In this document: positions 1-11,667 of the stretch, in pieces
Layout: each line of letters opens with the position of its first letter
How positions within the stretch are numbered: position 1 is the first letter of the stretch
Source of the DNA: Hyperoplus lanceolatus
Lineage: Eukaryota > Chordata > Actinopteri > Uranoscopiformes > Ammodytidae
Direction: 5' to 3'
NCBI GenBank assembly: GCA_026929865.2
Contig: CM049404.1
Coordinates: 2,234,501 to 2,298,500 of the forward strand
Length of the DNA: 64,000 nucleotides
Translations under genes and position numbers: made by a program
Notes under the pieces: model-generated
Databases searched by the model: none
Told to the model about the DNA's origin: nothing
The model's input: only the letters and a program-made list of their open reading frames with translations

Positions 1-524
1 ATTTTAGTTTGTTGTGAGTCTGAAGTGTTTTCAGACAACACAATTAGTTTTACCTTTATGCTCGTCATCTAGAGGTTTTTCAAAACACCCGGCAATGCGC
101 AACCTCTCCCTCGTACTCTCTGCACGAGCCGATAGCTAAACTCAGGTAAGGGAGGGGCCGAGCGAGCACACCGCTCGGCTGAAAGGGTGCGCTGCATTTA
201 AAAGCCTGCATGCCCCGGCGTGCGGAACAATGATAGTTTAATAACGATTATTTTGTTTTCATGATTGAGGGAAGCCGTAATAGTAATCGAAAATTAAATT
301 CAAGTTATTGCCCAGACCCTCAAGAAGGATGACTTAAATTGGGCTGAATTTGGAGAGGTTTTAAATAGCTATATTTATTCTTAATCTTTATCACTTTGGC
401 GCTGGTGATTTTCCTTTGGCGGTGGATAAGTCCGCTTTGGCGCGCGCCAAAACTTTCTCTATGCAGGAAAAACCCTGGTGCTTCTCCGCCCCCTCGGCCC
501 GTTCTGCAAACCCCACTCCGTGAT
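1..524. other. No gene recognised
   Basis: The stretch has a GC-richer block near 90-210 and the palindromic GGCGCGCGCC at about 438-448. I see no coding sequence. Its last part may belong to the dispersed repeat that follows. Confidence 0.5.
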
Positions 525-868
525 TGGTTACCTTCTGGAACACTTTAAGCGACGCACAGGCAGATTTGAGCAACCAGGTGGGGGCATGGCTGGAGCGTGC
601 CTGAGCACGTTGCAGCATTACCATACATGGAAAAATTCGGATTTTCTACGTAATAAATCCCGGAAATTTGAACAAGTGAATCGTGACCGGCTGCCCTAGT
701 GTTTAGCGCTCTGCACAGCCACCCCAGACGGTCAGCAGGGAATACGTCTAAATGCATGCAAGTCATTACTTGACAGTTTAGTATGGTTAAACATTACTAT
801 AAATCATTATAACAACGTTTATAGGTCATAAAAGTTGAAAAAGCATAATAGGGCCTCTTTAAGGTCAA
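525..868 (+). repeat. Dispersed repeat R1, uninterrupted copy
   Basis: This copy aligns by eye with two others: 9785-10930, split by a hAT element, and 23995-29276, split by a LINE. Shared blocks include CCTGAGCACGTTGCAGCA, ACCATACATGG, GCACAGCCACCCCAGAC and TCTAAATGCATG. The right end, TAATAGGGCCTCTTTAA, finishes in TTAA like several MITEs here, suggesting a TTAA-targeting element. It encodes nothing. Because it is unbroken, it gives the pre-insertion sequence for the other two copies. Confidence 0.7.
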
Positions 869-1043
869 ATTGCCCTGTCCTGATAACTTGTGTGTCACAG
901 GGAAGTCAAAATTGACTTGGTCAATCTTGTTTGTATGCTGAAAGGTGAGCCAGCTGTTTGACAGAAAACCAATGTGTTTCTCCACACTACTACTACTACT
1001 CTCAGTTTTCGCTTCTTTCGTTTTTCAGCACCAGATTCATTTA

Positions 1044-2051
1044 GGGTGTATTCACACATGGAAAGTCCGTTAGTTAACTTGCTTTGGTCCAGACCAAATA
1101 GAATTTGGATTTTTTTTTTGTTGGTGTGGTCCACTTTCATATTGCCCCTTTTGCAAGTGAACCAGCAATACGAAGCAAAACCACACGTGATCTGATGTCA
1201 TTCATTCATTGGACAGACATTCTGGGGTGGAGAGAAGCAGGAAGAACGAAGTAAAAACTGCGAAATATATCATTGATATAATATGGTTAAAAATAATAAA
1301 AATGCCTACATCTAGCCTATAATTAAAGAAGAAACACATCAAATTATTATTGTTTCATATGGTTATAATATGTAGCCCCATGTCAATGCCACGTTATGTG
1401 GCTTCTAGCCTACGATGTGAAACATCATTTTTACTGTATTTTTGCTGCTGGACGGGGGGCTCGCGTGAAGAATAGGCTCAAACTGAAACACAGCTGATTT
1501 AGCTGTGTATCAGCTGGGTGTCAGTTCGGCGCAGTTCAGCACCAAACTGACACTGGGATAGTATTGACGAAGAACAATAAAAACACACACTTCATGCAAA
1601 GCGCAGCGTGAACCTGTTGGCACTGTAGGCTACGGGAGACGCTCCTCTCCATCTGATCGCTGATCCGCACGCGTCATTATCAAATGTAATATTTTCGCTC
1701 GGGGCTCCCGGTCAAACCACAGCTAATCTTCCTAACAATGGCGACAACAACACTTTCCCATAATGTGAAGCTGATGGCGATTTATTAAAAAAGAAAAGAA
1801 AGAAAAGGCGCAGTGCTTCCTGCAATTGGGCCGGATCGAGTCCGGCCAAATTCACACCACAAACGAACTGCAGCAGAGTGCGTTTCGAAGCGCATCGAGA
1901 CCACCTCTTCAGCTGAGTCTCGGAGCGTTTGTTTGGTCCGCCCCCGGGTGCGATTGCTGTATTCACACCTGTCTGAAAGATGCGCACCGAAGGTGGAAGT
2001 GCACCTGAGTTCGTGTCAACCGAACTAAACACAGCATGTGTGAATACACCC
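1044..2051. mobile_element. Non-autonomous PIF/Harbinger-like element (MITE)
   Basis: The 1,008-bp interval has perfect 17-bp terminal inverted repeats GGGTGTATTCACACATG. It is flanked on both sides by TTA (1041-1043 and 2052-2054), the three-base target duplication typical of PIF/Harbinger. No transposase is encoded; short open frames inside are not recognisable. The perfect termini suggest a young or constrained copy. Confidence 0.8.
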
Positions 2052-2054
2052 TTA

Positions 2055-2893
2055 GTCTCTTACTTGCCATTATGAATCCCCATTCATAAACAGCTTGATA
2101 AAACTGGCTAGTAGGGGTACAAATAGTTAGCTTGCACCTTGCGTAGTAGTTGCTGCTATCAGTATATGAACCTTACCTAAGTGCCTACCTCCAGTTGTAA
2201 GTCACTTTGGGTAAAAGTGTGTAATGACATGTAATGTAATTGAATGTTGATTTGATTACTAACTTTCTGCAGTCTGAAGTGACAGCAGCTGGTAGAAGTT
2301 CATGGAATGAAATGCAGCAAATACTTCTAGAAATCGCTCTGTAACAGCCATGATCCACATAATGTTACAATTCGTATCATTCAGTGTGAAAGCCAGAATT
2401 TCCTAAGCCTAAAGAACTGCTGTTTTTGTAGTTTCTTTAGACAGAAGTTGATCTGTGAGAGCTTCACAATCTGTTCTGTATTTTGTTGATTCAGTTCAGG
2501 GGCTTTCTGGACTGAGGTTTTGAATCAACATTTAGAGATCAGCCCGTTTTCCTCTCTACTGACCTGTAGTCCACAGTGATCTATCTTGATTTCATGATTT
2601 CACTGCGGTTAGTTCCTGTCAGTACAGTAGACTAGTAAAATAAACAGCACCTACATCTGCGGTGCTGCTAGTTTCTTCAAGTTGTTGACAATTTTAATAG
2701 ACATGTTAGAATTGTTCATACCTAAATGATGTGCCACACTGCCATAAAACAAGTTATTATTCTTCATGTTGTTCTGGGATGCCTCTAAGTGTTAATGCTT
2801 ATGTTGGTAATGCTGGTGCTGCTGAGCCAGGTTTGTATCTATTCAGCATGGATGTCTTGTCGTCTTTCAAGTTAAATGTAAATGTTGTGTAGT
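2055..2893. other. No feature recognised
   Basis: AT-rich unique-looking DNA. I see no coding sequence, repeat termini or RNA gene. Confidence 0.5.
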
Positions 2894-2897
2894 TTAA

Positions 2898-3412
2898 AGC
2901 TCCCATATTATACACTTTTCGGTTCTATTATACACCATATTATATGGTCTTAGTGGTCCCTAATACATTTTTCTTTAATTGTTTGCTGAAAAAAACTTTC
3001 AGATAAATTATTGTACTATGCTGATGTTCAGCTAATCTCAGAATGGCCTATTTTTTAAAAAGAGCTGCAGCTCCCCTCGTAAATATACAATCTTTGAGCT
3101 CCCCCCGCCCCCTGTCCGGAAGCGAAGCCAGATACGCCTCGCCCTCTGTCTGTCAGGGCCGTGGACCAATAAGAAATAGGGGTGTGGGCTGCACAGTGGA
3201 AGCTTCTGGCTTTCCAGTTTTTGAGGTCAGAAAAGGGGAGAACTCTGACTGGAGTATATTGGGGGGGAGGGGTGGGGGTTTCAGAAAGGGGGAGAGTGAG
3301 AAAAGGAGAGATTGTTATTTTTTAAAATATTTTGGCAGTCTCTAGGCACACCGTGGACCCATGGATATGTTACAACACATTTAAAAAATGCATTTAGCAT
3401 AATATGTGACAT
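2898..3412. repeat. TTAA-flanked MITE
   Basis: The element begins AGCTCCCATATTAT after TTAA and ends ATAATATGTGACAT before TTAA. The ends match as inverted repeats at 11 of 14 positions. TTAA on both sides would fit piggyBac-type insertion. The open frame over 3043-3345 crosses a G-rich stretch and has no recognisable domain. Confidence 0.55.
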
Positions 3413-3416
3413 TTAA

Positions 3417-4045
3417 TACTTACACATGCAGAGTGCAGGTGAATTGGTTAAAAGTTTGCTGTGACGCTTATGGCAGCTGAAATGTTGAGTCCGTGCTCAT
3501 AATGTGGTGAAGAATGCTAAAAAGAGGAATCTGATAAGATAGGAAATACACATTTTCTAACCTCTTCATGATCTCTACTGAAGAGATAGGTAAGCATAGA
3601 GATAATACATGTCAATAATTTTATTCAGACTTTATAGGAAAAATATATTTTCCTATCAACAATGTTGCAATATTCTCAATAGTGCTGTGAAGGTCTGACT
3701 GATACTATGGTTAACATGAAAAGAGCACTGTATACTAAAAAGAGTATTAAAGAAACAGATTTGTTTTTTGCATTACAAATAACATGTGTGGTTTGTTTAT
3801 GATGTTATGTGTTTCGGGATGATATTGGTAGTTGAAATGTAGACCTTTTGAAAAAGTGAAATCCTTTGAAGATTCCAAATCCCCCTCAGCCTTCATGTAT
3901 TTTCGAAACAACTTCCCTGCTGGCAGCGCAAAGTGGGTTCAGCATCCCTTACATAACCTAGTCATTCCATGAATACCTTGTAAGTTAGTGGGGCTTTTCA
4001 TTCCCCCAACACATTTGTCTTTGAGTCAAAGCTTTAGTCCTTCCA
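3417..4045. other. No feature recognised
   Basis: AT-rich sequence between two mobile elements; nothing coding or repeated was recognised. Confidence 0.5.
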
Positions 4046-4053
4046 CTAGGCAT

Positions 4054-5007
4054 TAGGGCTGTCACTTTTTATTCGAAGTTCGAACATTCGTTCGAAGTTG
4101 GGGTGAAAAGTTCGAATTCGAATTGTATTTCTCCATTCGGACTGTGTGCTGCCCATAGACAGTATATAAAATAGTGTGCTGCCGTCTCATAAGCATTTAA
4201 AGTAGTTTCCCTTTTGACCCAGCAGAGGGCGCTTTCTAACTGTCCTATCACTTTGACCTGTTGTAACCCCTCTTGACCCATCAGTAAACAAAGCTAATGT
4301 TAATCATGATATTCATCTGTTGCTTTGCGACCAAAATGGGCCATAGTGAGCATTGTCGGCCTGGACGATCACCAGAACATATGAGCAGCAGCGTGTGGGA
4401 GTATGTGGGTTCAACACCGGGGACGTTACGAAGACCTGTCGTACTTTTCAAAGACGTCAATTTGCAGCTTCCCCGCTAGCTTAGCCGCTAGCTTAGCCGA
4501 GCGGAGCAGCGCAGCGCCCAGTGTACAGGTACAGGCCTTTCTTTATATGACCATGGAACTACAGCCCTGTGTGAGTTAGATTCTCTGCCCGAGCCGGAAG
4601 GGCTTCCGTTTTAGTAATGTTATAAGAGACAACACTGCACGCACGGTGTGTCTCCTACGGCAGCACCGCCTTCAAGCCGATCGTAATTACTGCTGCTCTC
4701 AGTGCTTTGCGGCTCCTCCCTGTGCTGTACTGACGGAGGCTGTGTTGCGCCGCTCATTAAGTTCTCTTCTGAACAGATTTCTGTCATTCAAACAACGCAG
4801 ATTTGTGTTTTAAAACTTAAATTATAGCAGCCAACTTATTAAAAAATAAGGGTTTAAAATCAGGCGCGTGCCTAAATAAGAAATACGATTAATAGAATGG
4901 GCCGGGCTTGGACAGAACACTGGGGGAATATATTCGAATATATTCGAATTAATTAGGGACATTCGAAATTCGTTCGAATTTCATTTTTGGAAAAAGTGAC
5001 AGCCCTA
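4054..5007. mobile_element. Non-autonomous hAT element with perfect 8-bp target duplication
   Basis: The termini are a perfect 17-bp inverted repeat (TAGGGCTGTCACTTTTT). The flanks are identical 8-bp direct repeats CTAGGCAT (4046-4053, 5008-5015), diagnostic of hAT-type insertion. Subterminal DNA is rich in TTCGAA and TTCGAATTCGAA clusters, possible transposase binding sites. A 12-bp direct repeat GCTAGCTTAGCC occurs twice near 4476-4498. No transposase is encoded. Confidence 0.9.
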
Positions 5008-5015
5008 CTAGGCAT

Positions 5016-5739
5016 TCAAAGTGCTGAGGCTCTGGGGGCTAATTCATCTTCCTCATCTATACTGAAAATGATCCTTTGAGCTGTCTAGCAGCTGTAGGCT
5101 ATGTACAGACAGGCTCACAGATAGGAAAGGAGGAAGCTACTTTAGGCTAGGCTATAGGAAAAATAATAAATATAGGAAGACTGCAGTTTTGTGTAGGCTA
5201 TTTGTATTTGTGTATGGACACGTTGCTAGCCCCGGTCCCTATGTTCATCCAGCTGGACAATGTAGGAAACACTGTCGGTAGTGTTGCTGCCTGGGCTGAC
5301 ATGCTTCTCTCTCCTTGGTGTGTGTTGTTGTTGAGCATCATACGCGTTAGGGAACGTGAATGGGTCATACGTCACTACATCGGGATATGACACTTTTTTA
5401 TGATGTAAACATGAATTTCAGTGTTATCGCGTATGGTATGACATGGCACAGCCCTAAGGCAAATTAATCAAAGTTTATTTATTCATGAAACTTTCACCCT
5501 GCAAACAGTGACTTGAGCACAACATGCATGTGTCGCTGGTGTTCACATGTTTACATATCTGCAGTTATAAATGAGCAATGCATGAATACCCAAACAGTTA
5601 TGGTAATATCTATCTATAAAGCAAGAAACGTCTGTATGTCTGTCTGTCTCTGTGGCTCACATATTTCTCTGACTTTTAGTCAGATCGGCCTGAGCTTCCA
5701 GATATGTCTTCCGCACGACACAAAGGTGTGCATTCTTGA
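5016..5739. other. No gene; possible solo MITE end
   Basis: The stretch ends a TGACA-rich segment with CACAGCCCTAA at about 5446-5456, resembling the right terminus of the TAGGGCTG hAT MITEs, but I cannot find the partner end. The rest is unremarkable. Confidence 0.35.
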
Positions 5740-5915
5740 TTTTGAAGATCTTTAAGACCCTCGAATGGACCTTTGTCCCCGTCTGCCCTCTGCCTGGAAC
5801 CTGGCCAATCAAAGCAGACCAGGTCTGCAGTGATTGGCCAGTTTCCCTAATAGCAACCGGATAGCAACAGGCACCGCCCCCTAGCTTTACTGTTGCACTG
5901 AGCAGACTGTAGTGC
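5740..5915. repeat. Dispersed repeat R2, copy 1
   Basis: The segment shares CTGCCCTCTG, ACCTGGCCAATCA, GCAGACCAGGT and GCACCGCCCCCTAG with the sequence at 54270-54380, in the same order and orientation. That second copy carries a Tc1-like insertion. No coding sequence. Confidence 0.65.
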
Positions 5916-6612
5916 AGACCATAGATAGTATATTAAAATGGATGTAGCATCATGGCTGATCTCAGTTCACCGAGGAGCATCCCTTTTTCTTGGCTTATGC
6001 GGGCCGCCATCTTGTCAGTTTGACTCCGGCTCACTTCCTCGTACCAAAAAAGGGCATGGATGTGACGTTGGGGAGGGAGATACTCCCATCTAGCTGAAGT
6101 ACCGTGATGTACACCGAATTAGCAACATTAGCACGACCGCCAGGAGCTAAGCTAACAGCAAACCCTCTTCTAAATAACCTACCGGTATACGGGCTAAGTC
6201 ACGTAATACGCTGCCTCCAGTTTGATCCAACAACCCCAACAGAGCTGAACAGTTTCTCAATGTCACCTCCCAGCACCTGAGAGAGGGCATTAAGAAGCTC
6301 ATAGCTGAAACAAATGTCTCCTTTTAGTGTTGAGTAAGGGCTGAAACAAGCTGATCTCAATGTGCAATAATATTAATTTTATGTTGGTCTACAAACTGAA
6401 AATCTCATTAAGTTATAAATGACAATTAAACTTCGAAACTAAGTCAACCTCCATCATATTCTCCATCAACTCTCCTGTCTTCCTCACGCGATTAAAACAC
6501 TTGATGACAGCGTCTGGCAGCGCGCCAATTCTCGGTGACAGCGTCTTATAATGTTCCATGGCAGTGCGCCTTAGAATGCTCGGTGACGGCGTAACGTTCC
6601 ATGGCAGCATGC
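5916..6612. other. No gene recognised
   Basis: It begins with a CCATAGATAGTATATTAAAA motif that recurs in the window. Short GCTAAGCTAAC-like and CGGTGACGGCGT/CGGTGACAGCGT repeats occur (near 6150 and 6530-6590). No coding sequence. Confidence 0.45.
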
Positions 6613-6665
6613 CTTTAAACTAGGGCCCGACCGATATGGATTTGAGTACCGATGCCGATAATATA

Positions 6666-7606
6666 TACTCAACAAAAATATAAACGCAACACTTTTGTTT
6701 TTGCTCCCATTTTTCATGAGATGGACTTAAAGATCTAAAATTCATTCCAGATACACAATATTACCATTTCTCTCAAACATTGTTCACAAATCTGTCTAAA
6801 TGTGTGATAGTGAGCACTTCTGCTTTGCTGAGATAATCCATCCAACCTCACAGGTGTGCCACATTAAGATGCTGATCTGACATCATGATTAGTGCACAGG
6901 TGTGCCTTAGACTGTCCACAATAAAAGGCCACCCTGAGGCCCATTGTTGTGCCATACATCCATGAACATCACCTCACGTTTCAGCAAGATAATGCACGGC
7001 CCCATGTTGCAAGGATCTGTACACAATTCTTGGAAGCTGAAAATGTCCCAGTTCTTGCATGGCCAGCATACTCACCAGACATGTCACCCATTGAGCATGT
7101 TTGGGATGTGCTTGACCGGCGTATACGACAGCGTGCACCACTTCCCACTAATATCCAGCAACTTCGCACAGCCATTGAAGAGGAGTGGACCAACATTCCA
7201 CAGGCCACAATTGACAATCTGATAAACTCTATGCTAAGAAGATGTGTTGCACTGCATGAGGCAAATGGTGGTCACACCAGATACTGACTGGTTCTGAGTC
7301 CCCAGACCCCCAATAAAGCAAAAAAATGCACATTTCAGAGTGGCCTTTTATTGTGGACAGTCTAAAGCACACCTGTGCACTAATCATGATGTCAGATCAG
7401 CATCTTGATGTGGCACACCTGTGAGGTGGGATGGATTATCCCAGCAAAGCAGAAGTGCTCACTATCACACATTTAGACAGATTTGTGAACAATGTTTGAG
7501 AGAAATGGTAATATTGTGTATCTGGAATGAATTTTAGATATTTAAGTCCATCTCATGAAAAATGGGAGCAAAAACAAAAGTGTTGCATTTATATTTTTGT
7601 TGAGTG
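6666..7606 (+). mobile_element. Tc1-like element, internal-deletion derivative
   Basis: The ends match the fuller copy at 33502-35594 (ACTCAACAAAAATATAAACG termini, inverted repeats of about 280 bp) and TA flanks both sides. The middle of the transposase gene is missing: sequence corresponding to about 34233-34921 of the fuller copy is deleted, joined at the shared bases CCTGA. It could only move using transposase supplied in trans. Confidence 0.9.
6937..7287 (+). pseudogene. Tc1-like transposase, C-terminal remnant (DD34E type)
   Basis: This is the last third of a Tc1-like transposase, the enzyme that cuts and rejoins the inverted repeats. It keeps the second catalytic Asp in FQQDNARPHVA and the catalytic Glu in SPIEHVWD, 34 residues apart, and the natural C-terminus NGGHTRY before TGA (7285-7287). 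The N-terminal DNA-binding part and the first catalytic Asp are absent because of the internal deletion. It differs from the 35-kb copy by only a few residues (for example Met for Arg near the end), so the two separated recently. Confidence 0.88.
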
Positions 7607-7785
7607 TATATTGAAAAAAATTACTTTTTTGAACCCTTAAATATATATAAATACTTGTTACTGTCAATAGGTGTACAGGAACTTTTTATTTATTGAAATA
7701 TGCATTATCTAAAAAAAATAAAGTGTTACAAATATGTCTAAAGTCACATGACGCATTTTTAATCTCAGACATTAAATATTTTATG

Positions 7786-8040
7786 TAACTGCACCCAACC
7801 CTCTGGAACTCCCTCCCTCCAAACATCAGCATCTCAGACTAAATACACTCATTTAAAAGTCAACTCAAAACTCACCTCTTTAAGAAAGCATAATTACACC
7901 TGACTCCACTCCAAACTTTATCTTTAATTTGTCTGTATATTGTTTTATTTTTCTATAAGTATGATTTGCTATATGTATGATGTAAGTGTCTTTGAATGAC
8001 CTCCAATAAAGCACTATATAAATTCTATCAATTACTATTA
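7786..8040 (+). repeat. CR1/L2-like LINE 3' tail fragment
   Basis: One frame reads LWNSLPPNISISD, a stop, then FKSQLKTHLFKKA, the usual C-terminal signature of CR1/L2/Rex-type reverse-transcriptase ORFs. It is followed by AATAAAGCACTATATAAATT, a typical 3' end of such LINEs. The in-frame stop and severe 5' truncation show it is dead. Confidence 0.65.
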
Positions 8041-8309
8041 ACAGTCAAGAGATGACCAATGACTCTGCTATTGGTGTCAGGTGGAACTGTCAAGATCCAA
8101 TGCATTACAACACACCTGCTGCTGCTGTTAATAGGCTATAACTTTAATGCTATGCATGTAGGCTACCTCCGGGGCAGCAATGCATCTCACTCAACATGAT
8201 TGCTTGAATGAAAAATAATAATAATAAAAAAAAAAATCTGCCATTTTTTGCTGATTGGCGATTTTTTGGAGATGTGCTATAATCAGCCGAGTCGGGCCCT
8301 ACTTTAAAC

Positions 8310-9249
8310 TCTCGGTCGGTTGCAAACTCTCCTCGTCATGATCGAATGCTCGGTGAGTGTCTATGATCTTCCGCACAGAGCAGAACTGCGGCCTATTTTA
8401 CACATATTTATTTTCTTTCTTATAATTATATTATTTAATGAAAGTCTGTGCAGCAACTGAAAAACTTGTGTTGTGAGTGAGAATAATTTTAATTTTACAT
8501 GTTATGCTCTTTAGACTTGTACTTTATATTGCAAACTTTTGTATATTTATTAACTTCACATGAGCACTTTAGGCTCACCATCATGTAAGTGCACCAGAGG
8601 CAGGCAGTTTCAGGAGATACTTTGCTCAAGGTCAGGGGAGAACTATTTGTGTGGGATGTGCCAGCACATGACAACCGGCCTAGCAACGACCCCGCGCCCT
8701 CCCTTCACCTCTCTTATGAGCAGGGTAGTGTAAACCATGAAATGTATCTTATGAAGACCAGCAAGAAGAAGACTTCATGGGGAAGCCAAGCCTAACATCT
8801 ACGGCCAGCCTCTAACACATAGTCAACCAATCAGAAATTCCTTTTAATCATCTAAATTTCTGTCTTTCTGGGGCCGCCTTTTGAGAACCAGTAAGCTCCA
8901 TGTAGGCCTACATGTTTCTGCTCACTCAATTTAGATAATAAACCTTTAAGCTTTGCAATAAATCTCCTACTTGTTTTTCCTTCTCCAACTCTGGTTAAAA
9001 GAACATGCAATATTTGTGTTACTCACCGAAAAAACTGGAGACCACAGTTCTTAGACCATCGGTTCGTACAGTTTACCGAGGAGCAAGTCATCTTCGCACC
9101 AGGCTCCACCACACGAATGAACAAAGGAGTTAGCATGCTAAGCCTGACGACTAGCCTTCAAGGCTAACTGAGGGACAATGGCTAGCTTTCACTCAAGAGG
9201 CCGCGCCCCTGATATTCATACATCTCAACCTCCAATAGAATAAAAACTA
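8310..9249. other. No gene recognised
   Basis: Mixed sequence. The 207-bp open frame at 8589-8795 has no recognisable domain. Near 9130-9190 there are short GCTAGC/TTAGC-rich words. Confidence 0.45.
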
Positions 9250-9628
9250 GGTTGCGTTCCGAATCGCATACTCTTTCTTTTTTCTATTCTACATACTACA
9301 TCCGACAATAAAAATAATCTAGTTAGGATGCAGTATGCATACTATTGGGACATACTTTACTCTCTTATTTCATCATAACATTGCGCCTTAATTTTGCCTC
9401 TTGCTTTTATATCCGTCGCATCCCCGTTTGTTTTCATATGGAGGCTTCTTAAATGTGACGTCACTTCACGTGCGCACTGCATTGTGGGTCAGAATCGCCC
9501 AAATAGGATGCAGTTTTCAACACTAACAATCTTGGCCGCATGAAGTAGGACATCCGGGTACTTCTAACCATCCTAAATCTTTTTTCTACATACTATATAT
9601 TAGAAAGTATGTGATTCGGAACGCAACC
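9250..9628. mobile_element. Short MITE with near-perfect 23-bp inverted repeats
   Basis: The ends GGTTGCGTTCCGAATCGCAT and ATGTGATTCGGAACGCAACC form a 23-bp inverted repeat with one mismatch. CTA flanks both sides (9247-9249, 9629-9631), a possible 3-bp target duplication. The family is unassigned; a Harbinger-type or Tc/mariner-type origin are both possible. Confidence 0.75.
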
Positions 9629-9784
9629 CTAGCCTGGTAGAAAAAAATTCACCCCCCTCAGAGTTGTCATGGAGATATGAACTAAACATACAGACTAGAA
9701 TGGTTTTTTGATCCAGGCCTGAAATAGGTTTAATAATGCTGTGAAAACGACATGTTTAACATTGGAGTCAATGAAAAATGGCTC

Positions 9785-10930
9785 TCTTCTGCATACAGCT
9801 CCTAGTGGCCACCGGTAGGTACTGAAATGTTAGTCACTTCCGCATTGGATGCTGGGAGCACGAGCTGTGGTTGGGGCTTGGTGCAGGGACGGGCCTGAGC
9901 ATGTAGCAGCATGACCATACATGGAAAATCCGCTTTGTGTGATGTCACGTAATCCAGGAAACTAGGCTCTAGGGCAGGGGTGTCCAAACTTTTTTCACTG
10001 AGGGCCACATACAGAAAAATCTACGAAGGGCCGGGCCACTTTGCAAAAATAACACATTTATCAGGACATGTAGCTGCTCTGATGTTTAGTTTCATAGTGT
10101 CTTTGTAAATTGTAATCCTTCTTCACAGCAACACTTTACTTGCACATTAAAAAGATACATCCCCCCTCTTGTTAAATGCCATTGATACACCCAGAGTTTT
10201 CTGTTTTTACGTCTAATGTCCAGCTTGGTGAAAATAGTAGCCAGCTGATATCCCACCCCTCCAAGGGGGGTCCGGGGGTGTGCCCCCCCGGGAGATTTTT
10301 TTAAGTTTTTAAAGTGAAATGCATGAATCTGGTGCACTCTGAGGGGGAAATTAAGAGGTTAAAGCTGCAGAATTTTGTATGAAAAAAAAATGTAAACACT
10401 GTGTCAGATGAATTAGAAGCTATTGGAGAAGGACACATGGATTTTCCATAATAATATTAATTTAAATTAAAATATTATGCAGGGTCCTCTGGGATGGCCT
10501 TGGTGCTCTTTTTCTTTTATGGGACATATTTCTCTGTAATATGAGTGCATTTAGATTATTTAAAAATTAAAAGGGCCATATTACATTATATTTTTAAAAT
10601 GTGCCAAGGGCCAATCAATCAGTTTTGACACCCCTGCAATAGTGGGTTAACTAAGAAATGCAAAGTAAATAAATAAATACATTTTCACACAACTATTTTT
10701 TTGCATTATATTTTTAAAATCGGCCGCGGGCCAATAAAAAGCGGGCCGTAGTTTGGACACCCCTGCTCTAGGGTGCTGCGAACGGCATCTTAGTTTTGAG
10801 CGCTGTGCACAGCCACCCCAGACAATAAGCAGGGAACTTCTAAATGCATGTACATCATTATTTTACACTTTGTTATCGTTTAACATGACTATAAAACATT
10901 AATGTCAGAAAAAAGAATAGGTGCTCTCTA
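9785..10930 (+). repeat. Dispersed repeat R1, copy split by a hAT insertion
   Basis: The left half (to 9974) and right half (from 10766) match the uninterrupted copy at 525-868: CCTGAGCA, GCAGCATGACCATACATGG, then GAGCGCTGTGCACAGCCACC and TCTAAATGCATGTA. The interruption is the hAT element at 9975-10765. Confidence 0.7.
9975..10765. mobile_element. Non-autonomous hAT (Charlie-like) element
   Basis: The termini CAGGGGTGTCCAAACT are perfect over 16 bp. Flanks are identical 8-bp duplications CTCTAGGG (9967-9974 and 10766-10773). The right part contains two tandem versions of the 3' end (TTTTGACACCCCTG near 10623-10636 and GTTTGGACACCCCTG at the true end). There is no transposase. Confidence 0.92.
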
Positions 10931-11361
10931 TGGTCGTGGTATCATTTCAGTATTGAGCCATTTTAGGCAGGTATCGTAACAAAGTCTTACTTTTTGTATC
11001 GTGTGAACTGCACTGAGCTTCCGGAACTAGTCTAAACCACTTTTGCCAGTTACAAAAAGTGAAATTCACAAAATGTACCTACATGTGAATGAACCACCAA
11101 GTATCGACTGAATCAAGCTGTGCAACAGATGTCAGGAACCAGTGTTGTTTTTCTGCCTAGGACAACATGCAGTTTCATTCCAGTGGACATAATTCTGTGT
11201 GTGCCTGCCTGCTTGTGTAAATGTGTGTGGATGTATATACAGCCGCTGCAGGCAGGTAAATGTGGTTGTTTTTATTGTTGGAGGATATGTGCTAGTTTAC
11301 ACTGAGAGAGGGAGAAAACAAGCAACAAACATCAGCCACAACAACACTTAACAGAGCTAAT

Positions 11362-11363
<2 letters not shown>
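10931..11363. other. No gene recognised
   Basis: Plain sequence between a MITE cluster and a CT microsatellite; a small open frame at 11120-11305 has no recognisable domain. Confidence 0.45.

Positions 11364-11431
<68 letters not shown>
11364..11431. repeat. (CT)n microsatellite
   Basis: About 34 perfect CT units. Ser-Leu and Arg-Glu reading frames over it are artefacts. Confidence 0.98.
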
Positions 11432-11435
<4 letters not shown>

Positions 11436-11617
11436 TGGTGTGGGATGGCTGTGGGTTTTGGTTCTGTGCAGCTCTGTGTTTATGTGGTGATTTGGTGAAG
11501 ACCTCATGCCGGGCTGGAAAATACAGAGGTCAGTTTCTCCGGAACATACACATACATCCATTAACTCGGGCACAGTCGCTGAACAAAACGGATGGAAGCA
11601 CGACTAAACTTCCACAA

Positions 11618-11619
<2 letters not shown>

Positions 11620-11664
<45 letters not shown>
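11620..11664. repeat. (CT)n microsatellite
   Basis: About 22 CT units, 190 bp downstream of the previous tract. Confidence 0.98.

Positions 11665-11667
<3 letters not shown>

Larger units (their letters stand above)
6621..8301. mobile_element. hAT non-autonomous element carrying a nested Tc1-like copy and a LINE tail
   Basis: The element starts TAGGGCCCGACCGATATGG and ends ...GAGTCGGGCCCTA; the first ten to eleven terminal bases are inverted repeats. It is flanked by perfect 8-bp duplications CTTTAAAC (6613-6620 and 8302-8309). Inside lie a 941-bp Tc1-like deletion derivative (6666-7606) and a CR1/L2-like 3' tail (about 7786-8040). It encodes no hAT transposase. Confidence 0.87.
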
